Positions 33,338 through 41,465 of a DNA stretch of 64,000 bases are shown here, one piece after another. The notes under the pieces are model-generated. The model saw only the letters and a list, made by a program, of their open reading frames with translations. It was not told the origin of the DNA and did no database searches. Position 1 is the first letter of the stretch. Each line of letters begins with the position of its first letter. A program made the translations under genes and the position numbers. Origin of the DNA: Clostridiales bacterium (GTDB lineage: Bacteria > Bacillota > Clostridia > Oscillospirales > Acutalibacteraceae); NCBI GenBank assembly GCA_019415925.1, contig DXYG01000003.1:1-64000 (forward strand), in the 5' to 3' direction.

Positions 33338-33366
33338 ATAATACCATTTTTTGCTCTATAGTTCAA
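33338..33366 (-). promoter_or_regulatory. Putative promoter of glgX
   Basis: On the minus strand TTGAAC, 17 bases, TATTAT. The start codon is about 50 bases downstream. A further hairpin, AAAGTGCA/TGCACTTT, lies upstream near 33413-33438. Confidence 0.55.
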
Positions 33367-33517
33367 CAAAAAAATTGCTTTGTTATTGTCTGTATTTGTC
33401 GTTTTATCCAAATTAAAGTGCAATCATAACTGCACTTTCGCACAGCATAATAATTTTATGGTTATTACTTTTAATCCGCTAAACAATAATTTGTCGTTGG
33501 AATTATAGTAACGTTGA

Positions 33518-33683
33518 CGTAGGGACACGGCGTGCCGTGTCCACACAAAAATTGCATTGCAATTTTTGTGAAAGGGACGTGTAGGAACCCGTCCCCTACG
33601 GAAAGGTTTGTTTGTTACTATAATAATGATATATTCGGTTGCGTTTGATAGTCAACACGGACACGGCACGCCGTGTCCCTACG
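33518..33683. repeat. Element bounded by 25-bp inverted repeats
   Basis: CGTAGGGACACGGCGTGCCG-TGTCC at 33518-33542 is inverted at 33659-33683. Each arm is itself a near-palindrome. The interior has a perfect hairpin CACAAAAATTGC/GCAATTTTTGTG (33544-33570) and an inverted R2-like piece (about 33573-33600). No ORF. It is like a small non-coding MITE-type element. Confidence 0.7.
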
Positions 33684-33739
33684 ACTGTAAATGAAACGTT
33701 TGTGCAAAATCGTAGCGAGCGACGCCCTCGTCGCTCACA

Positions 33740-33847
33740 AAAACGTTACCGATATATCAATCTATAATTCGGGCAACCGTTTTATCCAAACAATCCGATT
33801 TTTCCACTCGATTTGCCCGTCGAGGCACTCGACAAATTATGGTTTAT
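33740..33847 (+). repeat. Full copy of dispersed repeat R1
   Basis: AACGTTACC-GATATATCAA, GGGCAACCG, TTTTATCCAAACAATCCGA, CTCGATTTGCCC, the palindrome GTCGAGGCACTCGAC and AAATTATGGTTTA. The same order occurs inverted at 22443-22555. Confidence 0.85.
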
Positions 33848-33931
33848 CTCACAAAATAAGCTAATCATTTCAGCTAATTTCAAGGGATAATCAAATTTTT
33901 AATTCATAAAATACCCCTTTATAATAATGTT

Positions 33932-33960
33932 GGGAACAACGTGTGCTGTTCCCGTATTTT
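33932..33960. terminator. Hairpin at the 3' end of nadBC
   Basis: GGGAACA and TGTTCCC form a 7-bp stem at 33932-33953, 11 bases past the nadC stop codon. The T-run lies on the plus-strand side (GTATTTTTT), so termination of nadBC by it is less certain. Confidence 0.5.
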
Positions 33961-33963
33961 TTA

Positions 33964-34806
33964 TCAGTCTGCAATTTTAAGAGAAATATCAAACGCATTT
34001 ACAGAGTGAGTGAGTGCGCCCATTGATATAATGTCAACGCCTGTTTCGGCAATTTCACGCAGCCTTTCGTCTGTGATTCCGCCGCTTGCTTCAAGCAATG
34101 CTCTGCCGTCGGTAATTTCAACAGCCTTTTTCATCATCTCTGTGCTCATATTATCAAGCATAATTACATCAACCTTAGCGTCAAGAGCCTGCTGTAACTC
34201 GTCAAGATTTCTTACCTCAAGCTCAATCTTAGTCATATGACCGAGCTTTGTCTTGAGCTTTGCAACAGCGTTTGCAATTCCACCGCCTGCGTCAATGTGA
34301 TTGTCCTTTAGCATAGCGGCGTCGGAAAGATTGTAGCGGTGATTTCTGCCGCCGCCGACTGTTACTGCGTACTTTTGCAAAGGTCTTAATCCGGGGAGAG
34401 TTTTTCTTGTGTCGGCAATTGATGCGTTAGTGCCCTTTACCAGCTCAACAGCCTTGTTTGTTGCCGTTGCAACACCGCTCATATGCTGAATGAGGTTAAG
34501 AGCTGTGCGCTCGCCCTTTAAAATCGTTCTTGTCTTGCCGTGGATTTCTGCGATGATGTCGCCTTTTGTAAGCTTGTCACCGTCTTTTTTATAGGTCTTT
34601 ACCTCAAAACCTGTCGGCTGTAAAATATCAAAAACTCTTAAAGCAACTTCAAGACCGCAGAGCACACCGTCGCTTTTTGCAAGAAATTTTGCTGTGTTTT
34701 CCTGCTCCTCGTCAATCAGATAATCTGTTGTTGTGTCAAGGTAGTTAATGTCCTCAAGTAAAGCTGTTTTGATAAGGTTGTCAACGTAAATGCTGTTTAA
34801 TATCAT
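33964..34806 (-). CDS. nadC: Nicotinate-nucleotide pyrophosphorylase (carboxylating)
   Basis: Quinolinate phosphoribosyltransferase of NAD synthesis, 280 residues. Typical motifs are LNLIQHMSGVATATN, ADTRKTLPGLRPLQKYAV, GGGRNHRYNLSDAAMLKDNHI and the C-terminal ALLEASGGI with IISMGALTHS. Its start overlaps the end of nadB by 4 bases (ATGA), so the two are coupled. Confidence 0.96.
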   Translation of the reverse strand: MILNSIYVDNLIKTALLEDINYLDTTTDYLIDEEQENTAKFLAKSDGVLCGLEVALRVFDILQPTGFEVKTYKKDGDKLTKGDIIAEIHGKTRTILKGERTALNLIQHMSGVATATNKAVELVKGTNASIADTRKTLPGLRPLQKYAVTVGGGRNHRYNLSDAAMLKDNHIDAGGGIANAVAKLKTKLGHMTKIELEVRNLDELQQALDAKVDVIMLDNMSTEMMKKAVEITDGRALLEASGGITDERLREIAETGVDIISMGALTHSVNAFDISLKIAD

Positions 34807-36272
34807 AGGTTAATGCCCTCCCGTACTTCTTCAAGAATTATGCTTGCAACAATTGCAATGCTTCTGGCTTCAACAAGGTCAGATGTGATTTCGTAATTCT
34901 CGCTGAAAAGTGCGTCAACAATTTTTTCAACTTTTTCATAGCTTTCGTCGTATTTATCAGGCTTCGGAATTACAAAATAAGTGTCCTGCAGAATTTCTCT
35001 TATCTGTGAACGATAACCGTGAGGAATAGGATTACCCTCAATTGGTTTGTAAGCAGGCTCGTTTCCGAGCGGCTTTCTGCCGTATTTTTCAATTCTGCGT
35101 GTAATGTCCTGTGCCGCCGAGCGTGAAAATACAAGAGCTTCAAGAAGTGAGTTGCTTGCAAGGCGGTTTGCGCCGTGAACACCTGTGTGAGCACATTCTC
35201 CTGCGGCATAGAGTCCATCAATCGAGGTTTTGGCGTCAAGGTCAACGTTAATTCCGCCCATAAGATAGTGCTGGCAGGGAAAAACAGGAATCCTGTCTTT
35301 GGTAATGTCAACGCCTTCTTCAAGACATCTCGAATAAATCATCGGGAATCTCTCTTTGAGAAACTCGGCAGGCTTGTCCGTAATATCAAGGTAGAAATTC
35401 TCGCTCTTTGTCTTAATTGATTCTCGTATAATTGCGTTTGAAACAACGTCCCTCGGAGCAAGCTCGCCTCTGCTGTCGTAGTCAAAGGCAAAGCGTTCTC
35501 CGTTACAGTTGAGAAGAACAGCGCCTTCTCCACGAACAGCCTCGCTTATCAGGAAACGCTCTCTGTCCTTGTCGGCGGCAAAAGCGGTGGGGTGGAACTG
35601 CACACGTGAAAGGTGGCTTATCTTTGCGCCGAGCAAATAGGCAAACGCAATTCCGTCACCCGTTGCAATTGCGGAATTTGTCGTGTATTTATAAACTCTG
35701 CCTATTCCGCCCGTTGCAAGCAGACAGTAGCTGCAACCGTAATGAAAGCTTTTGCTGTCCTTTAAAATGCTTATGTAAAAGCCGTTCAGAGCTTTGTCGA
35801 TTGAATATACAAGCGCATTGTCGCAAATAGTAACATTGGGAAGAGTGCGCACAACTTCAATAAGTCCGTCAACAATAGCCTTGCCTGTTGAGTCCTTGTG
35901 ATGAACAATTCTGTGGCGGCTGTGACCTGCCTCAAGGGTTTTGCACATAGTACCGTCGGGGTTGAGGTCAAAATCAACGCCCAGCTCCTTGATTCTCATT
36001 ACATCGGCAGGACCTTCCGAAACAAGCTTTTCAACAGCTGAGAGGTTGTTTTTGTACTTTCCTGCAATCAGTGTGTCATTGATATGAAGCTTGTAGTTGT
36101 CGTGAACGGTGTCGAGCACGCAGGCAACACCGCCCTGTGCGAGCGAACTGTTAGAAAGCGGCAAATCACGCTTCGAAACGAGAAGAACGCTTATGTCCTT
36201 TGGAAAATTCAGCGCCGCATATAAGCCTGCCGCACCTGTGCCGACGATAATGACGTCATATTTTTTATCCAT
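34803..36272 (-). CDS. nadB: L-aspartate oxidase
   Basis: FAD enzyme making iminoaspartate for quinolinate. It has 489 residues with the N-terminal dinucleotide motif GTGAAGLYAAL (11-21), substrate/FAD segments SSLAQGGVA and SRHRIVHHKDSTGKAI, and the C-terminal GVHGANRLASNSLLEALVF. In anaerobes fumarate is the usual electron acceptor. NadA (quinolinate synthase) is not next to it and must be elsewhere. A 10-bp inverted repeat just upstream is a candidate operator. Confidence 0.95.
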   Translation of the reverse strand: MDKKYDVIIVGTGAAGLYAALNFPKDISVLLVSKRDLPLSNSSLAQGGVACVLDTVHDNYKLHINDTLIAGKYKNNLSAVEKLVSEGPADVMRIKELGVDFDLNPDGTMCKTLEAGHSRHRIVHHKDSTGKAIVDGLIEVVRTLPNVTICDNALVYSIDKALNGFYISILKDSKSFHYGCSYCLLATGGIGRVYKYTTNSAIATGDGIAFAYLLGAKISHLSRVQFHPTAFAADKDRERFLISEAVRGEGAVLLNCNGERFAFDYDSRGELAPRDVVSNAIIRESIKTKSENFYLDITDKPAEFLKERFPMIYSRCLEEGVDITKDRIPVFPCQHYLMGGINVDLDAKTSIDGLYAAGECAHTGVHGANRLASNSLLEALVFSRSAAQDITRRIEKYGRKPLGNEPAYKPIEGNPIPHGYRSQIREILQDTYFVIPKPDKYDESYEKVEKIVDALFSENYEITSDLVEARSIAIVASIILEEVREGINL

Positions 36273-36299
36273 ATATAAGACCTCGGAAAAATATTTGAA

Positions 36300-36327
36300 A
36301 AATTGTAAAGTCTGTCATTTACAAATT
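36300..36327. promoter_or_regulatory. Inverted repeat upstream of nadB, candidate operator
   Basis: The core TGTAAAGTCTGTCATTTACA (36304-36323) extends outward to 10-bp arms with one mismatch. It lies 30-55 bases before the nadB start codon, where a repressor of NAD synthesis such as NiaR would bind. The regulator's identity is inferred only from position. Confidence 0.5.
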
Positions 36328-36429
36328 AATACTGATATATTATACTACTAATTGGAAAAATAGTAAAGCATTAGAAATAAAGATTTATGCCATTAATCAT
36401 TTAAAATTGCATTTATGGGGGTGCTGAAA

Positions 36430-36750
36430 ATGCGTAAATTATGGAAAATACATATCGGAATGATAGTCGGAATGTTTATTTCTTTTATTTCGATAGTTAT
36501 AGTTTCGCTTGCATCAGAAAAAGAAATTAATGTATATTTTCCTATTGCAATATTTTTGACGTATGAATTTTTGATTATCAATTTTCTTAAAGATGATTTT
36601 TTAACCAAAGAGTATAAAGAAAAAGCAAAGTTAGAATTTAGCGAAAAACAATATCTCAGTTTTTCAATATACAGAATAATTATCAAAATATTTTTAGCTA
36701 TTTGTATATTACTCGCTCCGATTATGTGGGCAATGGCTATTTTGAATTAA
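36430..36750 (+). CDS. Small membrane protein of unknown function
   Basis: A 106-residue protein with three likely membrane helices (about 8-28, 36-53, 83-104) and a charged loop (KDDFLTKEYKEKAKLEFSEKQ) between the second and third. No family recognised. ATG 36430 is preferred because GGGGGTG lies 8-9 bases upstream; the in-frame ATG at 36415 precedes that box. It is followed by hflX after 25 bases. Confidence 0.65.
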   Translation: MRKLWKIHIGMIVGMFISFISIVIVSLASEKEINVYFPIAIFLTYEFLIINFLKDDFLTKEYKEKAKLEFSEKQYLSFSIYRIIIKIFLAICILLAPIMWAMAILN

Positions 36751-36775
36751 TGTAACAGTATTTTAAGGAGTAAAA

Positions 36776-38029
36776 ATGGAACTTAAAAGTAATGAAGAAA
36801 AAATCACCCGTGCACTGCTTGTCAGCGTTGATACGGGAGAATATGACGCTCAGGCTTCTCTTGAGGAGCTGTTTGAGCTTGTAAAAAGCGCAGGAGCAGA
36901 CCCCGTTTTTTCGGTTACGCAGAACTTGAATAAGGTTGAAACTGCAACATACGTCGGAACAGGAAAACTTGCCGAAATCACAGAAATCTGCAAAGCACAG
37001 GAGATTGATTTAATCGTAGCTGACAGCGAGCTTTCGCCTACTCAGATTAAAAATATGGAAGCTGAAACCGACGTAAGAGTAATTGACCGCACAACGCTTA
37101 TACTCGATATTTTTGCACAGAGGGCACGCTCAAAAGAGGGTAAATTACAGGTAGAGCTTGCTCAGCTCAAGTATATGCTCCCACGACTTACGGGAAAGGG
37201 AATTGCTATGTCAAGGCTCGGTGCCGGTATCGGTACAAGAGGTCCGGGTGAAACAAAGCTTGAAACCGACCGACGTCACATCAGGCGCAGAATGGAAACG
37301 CTGAAAGAGGAGCTCTCAGACCTTGAAAAGCACCGCAGTATGCTACGTAAAAGGCGAGAAAAGGACGGCGTAATCACCGTTGCGATTGTCGGCTACACAA
37401 ACGCAGGAAAGTCAACGCTTATGAATTATTTAACCGACGCAGGTGTGCTTGCACAGGACAAGCTTTTTGCAACGCTTGACCCGACTTCACGTGCGCTCAG
37501 ACTGCCGAGCGGAGTTACTGTGATGCTGATAGACACAGTAGGTCTTGTGCGCAGACTTCCGCACCACCTTGTTGAAGCTTTCCGCTCAACGCTTGAAGAG
37601 GCGGCGCAGTCGGACATAATCTTAAATGTATGCGACGCATCAAGTGAAGAGGCGAGAACGCATATGCAGGTTACAACCGTTTTGCTTGAATCCCTCGGTT
37701 GCGGCGACAGACCGATTATAACCGTTCTGAACAAGTGCGATTTGGTAAAGGACGAAGTATTGGCACAGGACTTTTGCTCGTATATCCGCATAAGCGCAAA
37801 GAACGGTGCCGGCATAGACAGGCTTTTGCAGGCGATTGACGATAATCTTCCCGTCAGAATGAAGCGTGTAAAACTGCTCATTCCCTTTGCAAGCGCAGGA
37901 CTTGCAAACGATATCCGTACAAAAGGTACGCTAATCTGCGAGGAATACGTTTCCGAGGGCTTGGAAATTGAAGCGGTTGTCGATGAAATGCTTTATTCAA
38001 AACTGAAACAATTTGAAATTAATCAATAA
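36776..38029 (+). CDS. hflX: Ribosome-associated GTPase HflX
   Basis: A 417-residue GTPase that splits or rescues stalled ribosomes under stress. The N-terminal HflX domain (TYVGTGKLAEI, FAQRARSKEGKLQVELAQLKY, GPGETKLETDRR) is followed by a G domain with GYTNAGKST, DTVGLVRRLPH and NKCD. Start at ATG behind AAGGAG. Full length and intact. Confidence 0.94.
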   Translation: MELKSNEEKITRALLVSVDTGEYDAQASLEELFELVKSAGADPVFSVTQNLNKVETATYVGTGKLAEITEICKAQEIDLIVADSELSPTQIKNMEAETDVRVIDRTTLILDIFAQRARSKEGKLQVELAQLKYMLPRLTGKGIAMSRLGAGIGTRGPGETKLETDRRHIRRRMETLKEELSDLEKHRSMLRKRREKDGVITVAIVGYTNAGKSTLMNYLTDAGVLAQDKLFATLDPTSRALRLPSGVTVMLIDTVGLVRRLPHHLVEAFRSTLEEAAQSDIILNVCDASSEEARTHMQVTTVLLESLGCGDRPIITVLNKCDLVKDEVLAQDFCSYIRISAKNGAGIDRLLQAIDDNLPVRMKRVKLLIPFASAGLANDIRTKGTLICEEYVSEGLEIEAVVDEMLYSKLKQFEINQ

Positions 38030-38057
38030 AAAAATCACATCAATGTTAATAATTGTG

Positions 38058-38086
38058 TTGAAAATGTTTAAATTGTTTGGTATAAT
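38058..38086 (+). promoter_or_regulatory. Putative sigma-A promoter of the PAP2 gene
   Basis: TTGAAA (38058-38063), 17 bases, TATAAT (38081-38086), with the start codon about 20 bases further. Confidence 0.7.
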
Positions 38087-38104
38087 TATTAAGAGGTGTT
38101 CTAT

Positions 38105-38701
38105 TTGAATTTTTTTCAAATTATTCAGTCAATAGATTTTTCGATTCTTGATTTTATTCAGAATACTTTTAAATGTGTTTTCCTTGATTATGTGCTGGCT
38201 TTTTTCAGTTATATCGGCGAAGCAGGCGGCATATGGATTATTGCGTCGGTGATTATGATGTGCTTTCGCAAAACAAGGGCAACGGGCGTTATGGTGTTGT
38301 GTGCAGTCTTAGTAGGATTTTTAATCGGCGAAATAGGACTGAAGCACCTTATCGCACGTGAAAGACCGTTTGTTGTAAATCCGTCGGTAGTGCCTTTTAT
38401 TAAGGCTCCGAGCGGCTACAGCTTTCCGTCGGGGCACAGTTGTTCGTCATTTGCGGCGGCAACGGTGCTTCTGATGCGTGACAAAAGGTTTGGAATTCCT
38501 GCCCTTGCAGTTGCCGTACTGATTGCATTTTCAAGGCTTTATAATTATGTTCACTTTCCGTCCGACGTGCTTTGCGGAATTTTACTCGGTGTAATCTGTG
38601 CAATAGTTACCGTTGTGATTTTCAGAAAAGCAGGGTTTGATAAAAAGCTGTCGGGCGACTTAAAATACAAGAAGGTTGATGATAATGCAGAAGAATTATA
38701 G
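38105..38701 (+). CDS. PAP2-family membrane phosphatase
   Basis: A 198-residue integral membrane protein with the three PAP2 motifs: KHLIARERP, PSGHS and SRLYNYVHFPSD. It probably dephosphorylates a lipid phosphate such as undecaprenyl pyrophosphate or phosphatidate; a BcrC/PgpB-like role fits but is not proven. About five membrane helices. TTG 38105 is preferred (AGAGG 8 bases upstream), and GTG 38096 is an alternative. The 3' end overlaps the next small gene. Confidence 0.85.
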   Translation: MNFFQIIQSIDFSILDFIQNTFKCVFLDYVLAFFSYIGEAGGIWIIASVIMMCFRKTRATGVMVLCAVLVGFLIGEIGLKHLIARERPFVVNPSVVPFIKAPSGYSFPSGHSCSSFAAATVLLMRDKRFGIPALAVAVLIAFSRLYNYVHFPSDVLCGILLGVICAIVTVVIFRKAGFDKKLSGDLKYKKVDDNAEEL

Positions 38702-38909
38702 GTTTGTCGGCAAAACCTCAAAGGACAGCTTTCTGATTAAGGGCTTTAACGTGTTTTCCGAAAAGTGGAAACACGCAGGCGGCTGTGCGTCTGTTATTAA
38801 TCCGCAAAACGGCAAAACATACGTGTTTTCAAAATACGAAAGCTGCGGAGTGGAGTTTGTTGCAGGCAAGGACGCAAACGGCTACTGGCTGTTCTTTGTC
38901 GAGGTTTAA
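38685..38909 (+). CDS. Small uncharacterised protein coupled to the PAP2 gene
   Basis: A 74-residue soluble protein (MQKNYRFVGKTSKDSFLIKG..., FVAGKDANGYWLFFVEV). It overlaps the PAP2 reading frame by 17 bases, with AGAAGG 9 bases before ATG 38685. ATG 38679 is a less likely start. Two Cys and several aromatic residues; no family recognised. Confidence 0.6.
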   Translation: MQKNYRFVGKTSKDSFLIKGFNVFSEKWKHAGGCASVINPQNGKTYVFSKYESCGVEFVAGKDANGYWLFFVEV

Positions 38910-38949
38910 AACATAATTTTAAAATATTTTATGGGAGAAGTATACTAAA

Positions 38950-39621
38950 ATGTGCAATGAAAATCTGCTTGCAAATAAACTTTTTGATTACAGCAAAACA
39001 ATAGCAAAGCCACTGCTTGAAAGCGTTGAATATCCTTGGGAGGCTCTGCCGAAAATCAAGGATTTCATTATTGAAATCGGCAAAACGCTTGACCCCGAAA
39101 TCTACGAGCAGAGGGGAGAAAACATCTGGGTTGCAAAGAGCGCAACTGTTTTTCCGTCGGCATATCTCGGCGGTCCGCTCATCATCTGCGAGGACGCAGA
39201 GGTGCGCCACTGCGCTTTTATCAGAGGAAGCGCAATCGTAGGCAGAGGTGCAGTTGTGGGCAACTCAACAGAGCTTAAAAATTCAATTCTCTTTGACGGA
39301 GTACAGGTGCCGCACTATAACTACATCGGCGACAGTATTCTCGGATATAAGGCTCATACCGGTGCAGGCACAATTACCTCAAACCTCAAGAGCGACAAGA
39401 GCCTTGTAACGGTGCTCTGTGAGGAAGAAAAGGTTGAAACAGGCGTTAAAAAGTTTGGAGCAATGCTTGGCGACCACGTTGAGGTTGGCTGTAACAGCGT
39501 GTTGAATCCCGGTTCGGTTGTCGGCAGAAACACAAACGTTTATCCGCTTTCGTTCGTAAGAGGATACGTCCCCGAAAACAGCATCTATAAACGTTTGGGC
39601 GAAGTTGCAGACAAGATTTAA
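38950..39621 (+). CDS. Left-handed beta-helix (hexapeptide) acyl/nucleotidyl transferase-like protein
   Basis: A 223-residue protein. An N-terminal helical part is followed by hexapeptide repeats (AEVRHCAFIRGSAIVGRGAVVGNS, HVEVGCNSVLNPGSVVGRNTNVYP) with a central loop HYNYIGDSILGYKAHTGAGT. This loop resembles the acetyltransferase domain of GlmU-type enzymes. It lacks the nucleotidyltransferase half. Substrate unknown; an acetyl- or other acyltransferase for a sugar nucleotide is likely. GGGAG precedes the ATG. Confidence 0.75.
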   Translation: MCNENLLANKLFDYSKTIAKPLLESVEYPWEALPKIKDFIIEIGKTLDPEIYEQRGENIWVAKSATVFPSAYLGGPLIICEDAEVRHCAFIRGSAIVGRGAVVGNSTELKNSILFDGVQVPHYNYIGDSILGYKAHTGAGTITSNLKSDKSLVTVLCEEEKVETGVKKFGAMLGDHVEVGCNSVLNPGSVVGRNTNVYPLSFVRGYVPENSIYKRLGEVADKI

Positions 39622-39644
39622 TTTAAAATTATTATTATGAATTT

Positions 39645-39691
39645 AAGGCAATACCTCACATTATTATTGTGCGGTGTTGCCTTGATTTTTT
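39645..39691 (+). terminator. Intrinsic terminator
   Basis: AAGGCAATACC pairs with GGTGTTGCCTT (one wobble), with inner CACA/TGTG pairing, followed by GATTTTTT. Confidence 0.85.
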
Positions 39692-39737
39692 GCATAAAAC
39701 AATCATCATATCACATAATAATTGCGAGGTGATGAAA

Positions 39738-40013
39738 ATGGCAAAACAGGGAATGAAACGTATGGAAAGAACCCATACTCAGCCACGAAACGAAGCGGCG
39801 GCTGTACCTGAAATTCAGGGAAAGGCAAAGCACGGCAATGAAAAAGCAAATCCTGTTATTTCGGGAACAAAAGCTCCGTCGCTCAAGGTTTATCATACAA
39901 CTCCGTTTACACAGGAAAAGCCGATTTCGCCGATTTATTCCACAATTGACAACGACCTTGCAAGGGATAATCTTGAAAACGACGTTACGGCGGCAGACCT
40001 TGAAGAACTGTAA
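39738..40013 (+). CDS. Small uncharacterised basic/proline-rich protein
   Basis: A 91-residue, probably disordered protein (MAKQGMKRMERTHTQPRNEA...) with a more ordered-looking acidic end (STIDNDLARDNLENDVTAADLEEL). No membrane helix or known domain. ATG 39738 has GCGAGGTG about 7 bases upstream; ATG 39732 is too close to it. It is followed after 8 bases by the truncated FAD gene, so the two were probably co-transcribed. Confidence 0.6.
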   Translation: MAKQGMKRMERTHTQPRNEAAAVPEIQGKAKHGNEKANPVISGTKAPSLKVYHTTPFTQEKPISPIYSTIDNDLARDNLENDVTAADLEEL

Positions 40014-40021
40014 TTTTCGCT

Positions 40022-40411
40022 ATGGCAGATAAAATCAAAAGTGAAACCACCAAAAAATCAGTCTGGGAGCAGACTGCAACTCTGACTCAGTTTCCAAAGC
40101 TTGACGGTGATATTCATACCGATGTTTTAATCATCGGCGGAGGTATTGCAGGAATCCTGACTGCATATTTTCTGCACCAAAGCGGAGTGAAATACATCCT
40201 TGTTGACAAGGGAAGGATATGCTCGGGAATTACGCACAACACTACCGCAAAGATAACAGCTCAGCACGGCCTTGTCTATCACAAAATCCTTGCCGACAGG
40301 GGCACATATTCAGCGCAGATGTACCTTAAAGCAAACGAGCTTGCTTTAGAAAAGTATTGTGAGCTTTGCAAAAGTATTGCCTGTGAATTTGAGCGCAAAC
40401 GGAACATTTAA
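40022..40411 (+). pseudogene. 3'-truncated FAD-dependent oxidoreductase (Rieske-associated type)
   Basis: Only the first 129 residues of what should be about 480-520 remain. The N-terminal Rossmann motif DVLIIGGGIAGILTAYFL (34-51) is followed by VDKGRICSGITHNTTAKITAQHGL, the usual start of DadA-like oxidoreductases that end in a Rieske domain. The frame stops at TAA after CEFERKRNI, and no later part of the family is seen downstream. It is therefore a deletion remnant rather than a simple frameshift. Confidence 0.75.
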
Positions 40412-40425
40412 ATAGCTACAGAAAT

Positions 40426-40456
40426 AACCGCTCACTATAAATTTCAGTGAGCGGTT
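40426..40456 (+). terminator. Intrinsic terminator
   Basis: AACCGCTCACT and AGTGAGCGGTT form a perfect 11-bp stem, followed by GATTTTGTTGTTT. Confidence 0.85.
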
Positions 40457-40561
40457 GATTTTGTTGTTTCAAAATTGTTGAACACGGAAATCAACTGTGG
40501 TATAATTTTGGTATATGGTTATTTTTTAGCTTGCAAATAAATTATTCGGAGTTGTTAATAG

Positions 40562-40882
40562 ATGAAAAAAGCTTTATCTGTAGTTTTAATATGTCTTACT
40601 GTGCTGTTTTCCTGCACTGCGGCAACGGTATTTGCGTCAAGCGTTGACGAAGCGGTAATATCTTCGCAGGATGACAAATACACCCCGCTCTACACCGTAT
40701 CACCCGACAGCTCGCTTAAAGACCACGATTCACCCGATTTCAGCAGTAAGGACTATGCACTTTTCTACACCCAGACAACCTTCCTTGCACTTATCGCAGG
40801 CTATTTGATTCTGTTCAAGGTAAAGGGAATAAACCATGATGAAAAAATGCACGGAAGAAAGGGAAGAAAAAATAGTAAATAA
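40562..40882 (+). CDS. Small secreted/membrane-anchored protein
   Basis: A 106-residue protein with a signal sequence (1-25, MKKALSVVLICLTVLFSCTA). An extracytoplasmic Ser/Asp-rich part follows, then a C-terminal membrane helix (about 68-86) and a basic cytoplasmic tail (HGRKGRKNSK). No family recognised. The topology suggests a small sensor or anchor. Confidence 0.65.
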   Translation: MKKALSVVLICLTVLFSCTAATVFASSVDEAVISSQDDKYTPLYTVSPDSSLKDHDSPDFSSKDYALFYTQTTFLALIAGYLILFKVKGINHDEKMHGRKGRKNSK

Positions 40883-40914
40883 CTTCAATCAATTTAATTT
40901 AAACATTTTTATGT

Positions 40915-40946
40915 AAAAAACGGGCATCAATGTGATGTCCGTTTTT
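40915..40946. terminator. Bidirectional terminator (twin of 42024-42052)
   Basis: AAAAAACGGGCATCA and TGATGTCCGTTTTT pair around a 3-base loop. Almost the same sequence recurs at 42024-42052. Confidence 0.85.
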
Positions 40947-40964
40947 GCATTAAAATATAGTTAA

Positions 40965-41303
40965 CTAAGTCCTGTTTATCTTATTCTTCTCTAACAATTC
41001 TGCAAAATCTATAATCAGCTTTCTTTCGTCAGCCGTGAGATTATCCATAATACTTGTAAGCTGTTTTGCGGCTGAAATTGAATTGAGCTTGTATTCACCC
41101 AAAAGCAAATCATCGGGAGTAATATTAAGACTGTCGCAGATTTTTATCAGACATTCAAGCGACATAGAAACCGAGCCTGTTTCCATATGCGACATATGAA
41201 TAGTTGAAATATCTATCATTTCTGCAAGCTGAGCCTGTGTAAAGCCTTTGCTCTTTCTGTGTTTTTTTATGTTACTTCCTATAGCCTTTGAATTCAACAT
41301 CAT
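40965..41303 (-). CDS. XRE-family (Cro/C1-type) transcriptional regulator
   Basis: A 112-residue DNA-binding protein. The helix-turn-helix spans about 10-65 (IKKHRKSKGFTQAQLAEMID, then ISTIHMSHMETG). A C-terminal helix (SIMDNLTADERKLIIDFAELLEKNK) probably dimerises. It is divergent from a lipoprotein gene, and the intergenic region holds a perfect inverted repeat that is a strong candidate for its own operator. Start could be either of two adjacent ATGs (41303 or 41300). Confidence 0.85.
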   Translation of the reverse strand: MMLNSKAIGSNIKKHRKSKGFTQAQLAEMIDISTIHMSHMETGSVSMSLECLIKICDSLNITPDDLLLGEYKLNSISAAKQLTSIMDNLTADERKLIIDFAELLEKNKINRT

Positions 41304-41320
41304 ACATCACCAAGATTATA

Positions 41321-41339
41321 TTATCCTTAAAAAGGATAA
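41321..41339. promoter_or_regulatory. Candidate XRE operator
   Basis: TTATCCTT-AAA-AAGGATAA is a perfect 8-bp inverted repeat located 18 bases upstream of the XRE gene. One more half-site, AAGGATAA, lies at 41356-41363. Confidence 0.7.
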
Positions 41340-41355
41340 AAATAAATAAATTATT

Positions 41356-41394
41356 AAGGATAACATTGCTTTTAAAAAGATAGTATGATATAAT
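41356..41394 (+). promoter_or_regulatory. Promoter of the lipoprotein gene with adjacent operator half-site
   Basis: TTGCTT (41366-41371), 17 bases, TATAAT (41389-41394). The half-site AAGGATAA (41356-41363) abuts the -35 element. Confidence 0.6.
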
Positions 41395-41465
41395 TTTGTA
41401 AACACGAATAGTTTTTTGTCATAGAACACAAGATTATTTTTTACGTAAATAGGGAGGTTTAAAAC

